Below are positions 15,169 to 19,040 of a stretch of 19,040 nucleotides of DNA, one piece after another. Both the position numbers and the translations under genes were made by a program. The notes under the pieces were generated by a model, which searched no databases, was not told where the DNA came from, and was given only the letters and a program-made list of their open reading frames with translations. How positions within the stretch are numbered: the first letter of the stretch is position 1; each line of letters opens with the position of its first letter. This stretch comes from CAYNEO01 sp964396245 (GTDB lineage Bacteria > Zixibacteria > MSB-5A5 > GN15 > FEB-12), in the NCBI GenBank assembly GCA_964396245.1, contig CAYNEO010000065.1, positions 1 to 19,040 of the forward strand, read 5' to 3'.

Positions 15169-15180
15169 TCAACGCGTTGA
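15169..15180. promoter_or_regulatory. Perfect 12-bp palindrome upstream of deoC
   Basis: TCAACGCGTTGA is a perfect palindrome in the 101-base gap between deoB and deoC, 46 bases before the deoC start. The central CG with A/T-flanked arms is compatible with a repressor operator. A few perfect 12-mers are expected by chance in 19 kb, so this is only a candidate. Confidence 0.25.
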
Positions 15181-15226
15181 ACCCTGTTATTTCATAATCC
15201 GTAGGAGCAAACAGTAGCCCGTTGAT

Positions 15227-15901
15227 ATGGAAGACCACCTGAAACATCTGAACCGCCGCATCGATCATACGCTTCTTGCCCCGGACGCCACCGCGGCAGC
15301 TGTCGAACGATTGTGCGACGAGGCCATTGAGTACCATTTTGGTGCCGTGGTTGTCAATCCGGCATGGGTGGCCCACGCCTTCATGTTGCTTGAGGCATCC
15401 GATATTGCGGTCGTATCGGTTGCCGGCTTCCCGCTCGGCGCCGCCCGCAAGGACATCAAGGTCGCCGAAGCCTCCGCGGCGGTCGAGGATGGCGCTTCAG
15501 AAATCGACATGGTGGCCGCGATCGGCCTGATTGCAGACAATAGCTTTGATGCCGCACGGAAAGAGATCGAAGCGGTGCGACGACAGCTGCCTAAAAACGT
15601 GATCCTGAAAGTGATTATCGAGGCTTCCTTGTTGTCACGGGACCAGCAGGTAGAGGCGGCGCGCGCGGTTGCCGATGCCGGCGCGAATTTCGTCAAGACT
15701 TCGACCGGCTTTTTTGGCGGTGCAACAGTCGAGCAGGTGCGGACTCTATACGAAGCCATTCAGGGCAAGATTGGGGTAAAGGCCTCCGGCGGCATCCGAA
15801 CGCTGGAGCAGTGTCGCAAGCTTCTGGCGGTCGGAGCGTCGCGGCTCGGAACCTCCGCATCCGTTCAAATCATGCAGCAGTATTTGGAGGCACGGCGATA
15901 A
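15227..15901 (+). CDS. deoC: Deoxyribose-phosphate aldolase
   Basis: DeoC splits 2-deoxyribose 5-phosphate into glyceraldehyde 3-phosphate and acetaldehyde, the step after DeoB. The 224-residue TIM-barrel protein has the short bacterial form. Catalytic residues are in place: Asp94 (EIDMV), the Schiff-base Lys157 (FVKTSTGF) and the proton-relay Lys185 (VKASGGIRT). IDHTLLAPDAT opens the protein and SVAGFPLGA is the expected barrel strand. AGGAG at 15203-15207 is 19 bases before the ATG, further than normal, but an in-frame stop at 15215 rules out an earlier start. Confidence 0.97.
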   Translation: MEDHLKHLNRRIDHTLLAPDATAAAVERLCDEAIEYHFGAVVVNPAWVAHAFMLLEASDIAVVSVAGFPLGAARKDIKVAEASAAVEDGASEIDMVAAIGLIADNSFDAARKEIEAVRRQLPKNVILKVIIEASLLSRDQQVEAARAVADAGANFVKTSTGFFGGATVEQVRTLYEAIQGKIGVKASGGIRTLEQCRKLLAVGASRLGTSASVQIMQQYLEARR

Positions 15902-15945
15902 TACCGAGGAACCGCCGGATAATAACGGATGAATACAGGTGGATA

Positions 15946-15974
15946 TTTTCATTTTCGGTCAAAATGTGTATATT
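15946..15974 (+). promoter_or_regulatory. Putative promoter giving a leaderless transcript
   Basis: TTTTCA (15946-15951) and TATATT (15969-15974) are 17 bases apart, in a short AT-rich patch. Transcription would begin about seven bases past the -10 box, on or next to ATG 15982, which has no usable ribosome site. It would start a new unit containing the zinc-ribbon, archaemetzincin-like and helicase genes. Confidence 0.45.
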
Positions 15975-15981
15975 TAGTAGG

Positions 15982-16179
15982 ATGAGTGCGGAGAACCGGT
16001 CATCGAACAAGGCGCGGCCGTTTGTGGGCATGCATTTTACGTGCTGTAATGTCTACACGCGGTTGTACCTGAACAAAGCCGGAACGGCATTCGTGGGCTG
16101 GTGCCCGAAATGTGCCAGGAAGGCAGAGGTCCGGGTATCTCCGACAGGTTCGAAATCTCGTTTTTTTAAGGCAGACTGA
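15982..16179 (+). CDS. Small zinc-ribbon-like protein, 65 residues
   Basis: The product has a compact core, RPFVGMHFTCCNVYTRLYLN followed by GTAFVGWCPKC, and a tail ending GSKSRFFKAD. Cys21, Cys22, Cys41 and Cys44 could form a zinc ribbon (CC at one knuckle, C-x-x-C at the other). I recognise the overall pattern as a small conserved bacterial family of unknown function, but cannot name it. The same frame is open upstream to 15811 inside deoC; that part is a shadow, and ATG 15964 is a second start option. Its stop TGA is followed immediately by the GTG of the next gene, so the two are tightly coupled. Confidence 0.82.
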   Translation: MSAENRSSNKARPFVGMHFTCCNVYTRLYLNKAGTAFVGWCPKCARKAEVRVSPTGSKSRFFKAD

Positions 16180-16740
16180 GTGGCAGGTTTACAGACAGTG
16201 TCGTTACTCCGGGCAAAAATCGTGGTCGTTCCGCTCGGCGACGTTGATTTCGGCCTGGTTAACAAACTCGCTACCAACGTCGGGGCGGTCTTCAATCGCT
16301 CGGTTGACATTCTCAAAGGGATGAGAATGCCCGAGGAAGGCTTCAATCTTATCCGTAACCAATACTATGCCCAGGTTATACTCTCCAAGGTCGAGCGAAC
16401 GAAAGCCAACAGCCGCGAAAAAGTGATTGCCATCTGTGAAGAGGACCTGTATTTACCGGACGAGAACCATATCATGGGCAGCGCCGACAGACTGTCCGGC
16501 ACCGCGATAGTCTCGCTTTATCATATCCGGCAGGAATTCTATGGTCTGCCGGAAGATGAAAAGCTGGTCTACCCGCGGTTGTTCAAAGAAGCGGTCCATC
16601 GGTTGTCTATTCTTTTCGGGTTAAAGGAATGCCGCAATCCGAAGTGTGTGAATTATTACAGCCAGTCGATGATGGATATTGACTCGAAACTCGAACGGAT
16701 GTGTGATATCTGTCAGCGACGACTGACGGGTCTGAAATAA
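16180..16740 (+). CDS. Archaemetzincin-like protein (M54) with destroyed catalytic site
   Basis: The 186-residue protein follows the archaemetzincin fold along its length: ILKGMRMPEEGFNLIRNQYYA, EEDLYLPDENHIMGSADRLS, GTAIVSLYHIRQEFYG and the KEAVH helix. Active members carry H-E-x-x-H-x-x-G-x-x-H-C-x4-C-x-M then C-x-x-C. Here the stretch at 140-158 reads HRLSILFGLKECRNPKCVN: the catalytic Glu is Arg141, the second zinc His is Ile144, the third is Glu150 and the Met-turn Met is Asn158. Only the first His remains. The structural cysteines Cys151, Cys156, Cys175 and Cys178 are all kept, so the second zinc site should still fold. It is therefore probably not a peptidase but a binding or scaffold protein. 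It starts with GTG directly after the preceding TGA, with AAGG at 16168-16171. The frame is intact, with no sign of decay. Confidence 0.85.
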   Translation: MAGLQTVSLLRAKIVVVPLGDVDFGLVNKLATNVGAVFNRSVDILKGMRMPEEGFNLIRNQYYAQVILSKVERTKANSREKVIAICEEDLYLPDENHIMGSADRLSGTAIVSLYHIRQEFYGLPEDEKLVYPRLFKEAVHRLSILFGLKECRNPKCVNYYSQSMMDIDSKLERMCDICQRRLTGLK

Positions 16741-16761
16741 TCGTCCGGTCTGGAAACCTGC

Positions 16762-19040
16762 ATGACGCTCGAACAAATTATCGATTTACTCCGGGACGAT
16801 CCCGGGATATCCCGGAACATAAGTCACTGGCGTACGATCAGCGCCAAGCCCCCGGTCTACGGCAATTTTCCGTCGAACATCGATCGACGGTTAATCGAGG
16901 TGCTCGCCAGGAAGGGCATAAAGCGGCCGTATACGCATCAGGAGAGCGCTATCAAGGCGGTCATGGAGGACAAGGATATTGTCGTTGTTACGCCGACGGC
17001 CTCGGGCAAGACGTTGTGTTATAACGTGCCGGTGGTTGATTCCATTCTCAAGTCACCGGATTCCCGGGCGTTGTACCTCTTCCCTACCAAGGCGCTTTCT
17101 CAGGACCAGTTAAGTGAACTCCACGATCTTGTCAACAAACTCGATGTCGATATCCGAACGTACACATTCGACGGCGACACGCCGCAGACGGCCCGACGAC
17201 TGATTCGTTCCGCCGGCCATATTGTGGTGACCAACCCCGATATGCTCCACACCGGCATTCTGCCGCATCACACCAAGTGGATCAAGCTGTTCGAGAATCT
17301 CAAGTATGTGGTGATCGATGAAGTTCATCAATACCGCGGTGTTTTCGGGTCACACCTGGCGAACGTGGTCAAAAGACTTCGGCGCATTTGCCGGTTTTAC
17401 GGCTCCAACCCGTTATTCATCTGTTCGTCGGCAACCATCGCCAATCCTGATGACCTCGCGAAACGGATTATCGGTCGCGAGGTAACTCTCATTGACAACA
17501 ACGGCGCGCCATCGGGCGAAAAACACTTTGCACTCTATAATCCGCCGGTGATTAATCGACAACTGGGGATCCGAAAATCGGCCATCAACGAAGCGGCCCG
17601 GCTGGCCGCCGGTTTCCTCCGCCACCGTATCCAGACAATTGTCTTTGCCCACTTCCGACTCTATGTGGAGGTGCTCCTGACTTACCTTCAGCGTGAACTG
17701 CGGGGGTCATTCGGTGAAGGAATCAAAATCGCCGGCTACCGGGGGGGCTATCTGCCGAACGAGAGACGTAACATCGAAGTTGGCCTGCGCACCGGTGAGA
17801 TAACCGGGGTCGTGTCCACCAATGCACTGGAGCTGGGGATTGATATCGGCTCACTGGACGTCTCGATCATCGTCGGATATCCCGGCTCGATAGCATCGCT
17901 CTGGCAGCAGGCCGGACGGGCCGGACGAAGCACCGGTACATCGCTGACTATCCTGATCGCCAATTCATCGGCTATCAATCAATTCCTGTGTGCCGAACCC
18001 AAGTACATTTTTGACAAGACGCCCGAGGCCGGCATCATCGATCCCGACAACCTGATTATCCGCACCAACCATCTCAAGTGCGCTGCCTTTGAACTCCCGT
18101 TCGATGAAAGTGAGTTCGGTTCGGATGCCAACACCGGGAAGATTCTTGATTATCTCGCCGGGGAGAAAATTATCCGGAAGTCCAACGACCGGTACCACTG
18201 GTCATCGGAGATATATCCCGCTCAGCAGGTTTCGCTGCGGTCGGCATCGCCCGACAATTTTGTCATTCTCAACCGGTCCAATAACAACGAGGTGATCGGC
18301 GAGGTCGATTACTTCTCGGCGCCCATCTTCCTGCACCCCGAAGCTATCTATCTTCACCTCGCCAAACCGTACCAGGTTCGTGAACTGGATTGGGATGGTA
18401 AGAAGGCCTATGTGGAAGAGGCGGAAGTCGATTACTACACCGACGCTGAAACCAAGACCGACCTGAAGGTGCTGTCGATCAATGAAGAGGAAGCAACGAT
18501 CGATGACAGCCGGAAATTCTGCGGTGAAGTTTCGGTGACGTGTGTGACGGTGCTGTTCAAGAAGATCAAGTTCGAGACCCACGAAAATATCGGCTCCGGC
18601 GAGCTCAAGATGCCGGAGCTCGAAATGCACACCAATTCCTTCTGGTACTCTTTCCCGGGCGATATCAATTACAAACTCGGGATGGCAGGCGAGCAGTTTG
18701 GCGGCGCGCTCAGGGGACTCGCCAACATTCTCGGAAAAATTGCGCCTCTCTGGGTGATGTGCGACACACGCGACCTTCGCTCGATTTCACAGGTTCGCGC
18801 GCCGTTTACCGAGCGACCGACGGTCTATATCTATGAAAACATCCCGGGAGGCGTCGGGTTGTCGGAGAAACTTTACGCCGAATCCGACAAACTGTTCGAA
18901 TCGGCCCACGATCATGTCCGTAAATGCCCCTGCCCTGCCGGCTGTCCATCGTGTGTCGGTCCGCCGATGGAAGTCGGAGATTTCGGCAAAGAGGGTGTGG
19001 TAAAACTCCTTGAGTACATGCTGGCGGTGGAAAGAGTGTA
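16762..19040 (+). CDS. DEAD/DEAH-box helicase with DUF1998-type C-terminus (MrfA/YprA-like), cut at window end
   Basis: A superfamily 2 helicase open from ATG 16762 to the edge, 759 residues plus a final TA. Motifs in order: Gln60 (RPYTHQ), Walker A TPTASGKT at 77-84, DEVH at 186-189, SSATIANP from 222, and motif VI QQAGRAGR at 382-389. STNALELGIDIG marks the second RecA domain. The C-terminal DUF1998-type region contains HTNSFWYSFP, YENIPGGVGLSEKL and the zinc-type cluster Cys722, Cys724, Cys728 and Cys731 (CPCPAGCPSC). Bacillus MrfA (YprA), a 3-to-5-prime DNA helicase in mitomycin C repair, has this architecture and similar length, so the gene probably ends within a codon or so of the edge. 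It starts 21 bases after the archaemetzincin-like gene and is likely co-transcribed. A DNA repair role is inferred from the family. Confidence 0.93.
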   Translation, partial: MTLEQIIDLLRDDPGISRNISHWRTISAKPPVYGNFPSNIDRRLIEVLARKGIKRPYTHQESAIKAVMEDKDIVVVTPTASGKTLCYNVPVVDSILKSPDSRALYLFPTKALSQDQLSELHDLVNKLDVDIRTYTFDGDTPQTARRLIRSAGHIVVTNPDMLHTGILPHHTKWIKLFENLKYVVIDEVHQYRGVFGSHLANVVKRLRRICRFYGSNPLFICSSATIANPDDLAKRIIGREVTLIDNNGAPSGEKHFALYNPPVINRQLGIRKSAINEAARLAAGFLRHRIQTIVFAHFRLYVEVLLTYLQRELRGSFGEGIKIAGYRGGYLPNERRNIEVGLRTGEITGVVSTNALELGIDIGSLDVSIIVGYPGSIASLWQQAGRAGRSTGTSLTILIANSSAINQFLCAEPKYIFDKTPEAGIIDPDNLIIRTNHLKCAAFELPFDESEFGSDANTGKILDYLAGEKIIRKSNDRYHWSSEIYPAQQVSLRSASPDNFVILNRSNNNEVIGEVDYFSAPIFLHPEAIYLHLAKPYQVRELDWDGKKAYVEEAEVDYYTDAETKTDLKVLSINEEEATIDDSRKFCGEVSVTCVTVLFKKIKFETHENIGSGELKMPELEMHTNSFWYSFPGDINYKLGMAGEQFGGALRGLANILGKIAPLWVMCDTRDLRSISQVRAPFTERPTVYIYENIPGGVGLSEKLYAESDKLFESAHDHVRKCPCPAGCPSCVGPPMEVGDFGKEGVVKLLEYMLAVERV

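Noticed and set aside
15811..15981. Upstream extension of the zinc-ribbon gene into deoC
   Set aside because: This part overlaps the conserved 3-prime end of deoC in another frame and shows no conserved character; the recognisable core begins after 15982.
16597..16653. A frameshift or sequencing error explaining the lost HExxH motif
   Set aside because: The frame stays intact on both sides, the flanking KEAVH and C-x4-C parts align without a gap, and the other two frames do not restore the motif.

Overview
The window carries 18 protein genes (17 complete, one running off the right edge) and one tRNA gene. It reads as the chromosome of a free-living, probably uncultured, Gram-negative bacterium. 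Clues are the extracytoplasmic-function (ECF) sigma factors paired with membrane anti-sigma factors, export signals on two proteins, a DUF1028 protein, an archaemetzincin-like protein and catabolic enzymes. The gene mix and the short mosaic intergenic repeats remind me of candidate phyla such as Zixibacteria or other FCB-group lineages. That placement is an impression, not a result. I saw no transposase, phage gene, CRISPR array or integrase, so this looks like ordinary core and accessory chromosome.

Left part (1-5800). A minus-strand exported DUF1028 protein with C-terminal TPRs is followed by a repeat-bearing gap. Then comes a tight plus-strand set: ECF sigma factor, a very short two-helix anti-sigma factor and a YbjQ-family protein, all overlapping. 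An orphan 114-residue protein, an LTA-synthase-like membrane sulfatase-fold enzyme and a GNAT acetyltransferase follow. A perfect 11-bp hairpin closes this block against the converging gene hutH.

Middle part (5804-11700). Here lie histidine ammonia-lyase (minus) with Cys where the MIO-forming Ser should be, a divergent DnaQ-type exonuclease fused to a WYL-like domain, and a second ECF sigma/anti-sigma pair (minus). A divergent small DUF6249-like membrane protein, a shared terminator, tRNA-Ala(GGC) with a clear promoter, and a DHA2-type MFS transporter complete it.

Right part (11719-19040). A third ECF sigma/anti-sigma pair leads into a lipoprotein gene, phosphopentomutase (deoB) and deoxyribose-phosphate aldolase (deoC), which together break down deoxynucleoside sugars. 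A probable fresh promoter then drives a 65-residue zinc-ribbon-like protein, an archaemetzincin homologue that has lost its catalytic zinc site, and an MrfA/YprA-type helicase with a C-terminal four-cysteine cluster. The helicase is cut by the window edge within its last codon or codons.

The most unusual points are the dead-looking archaemetzincin between a zinc-ribbon protein and a helicase, the Ser-to-Cys change at the MIO site of HutH, the exonuclease-WYL fusion, and three ECF modules within 12 kb whose anti-sigma factors all lack the usual zinc-binding Cys residues.
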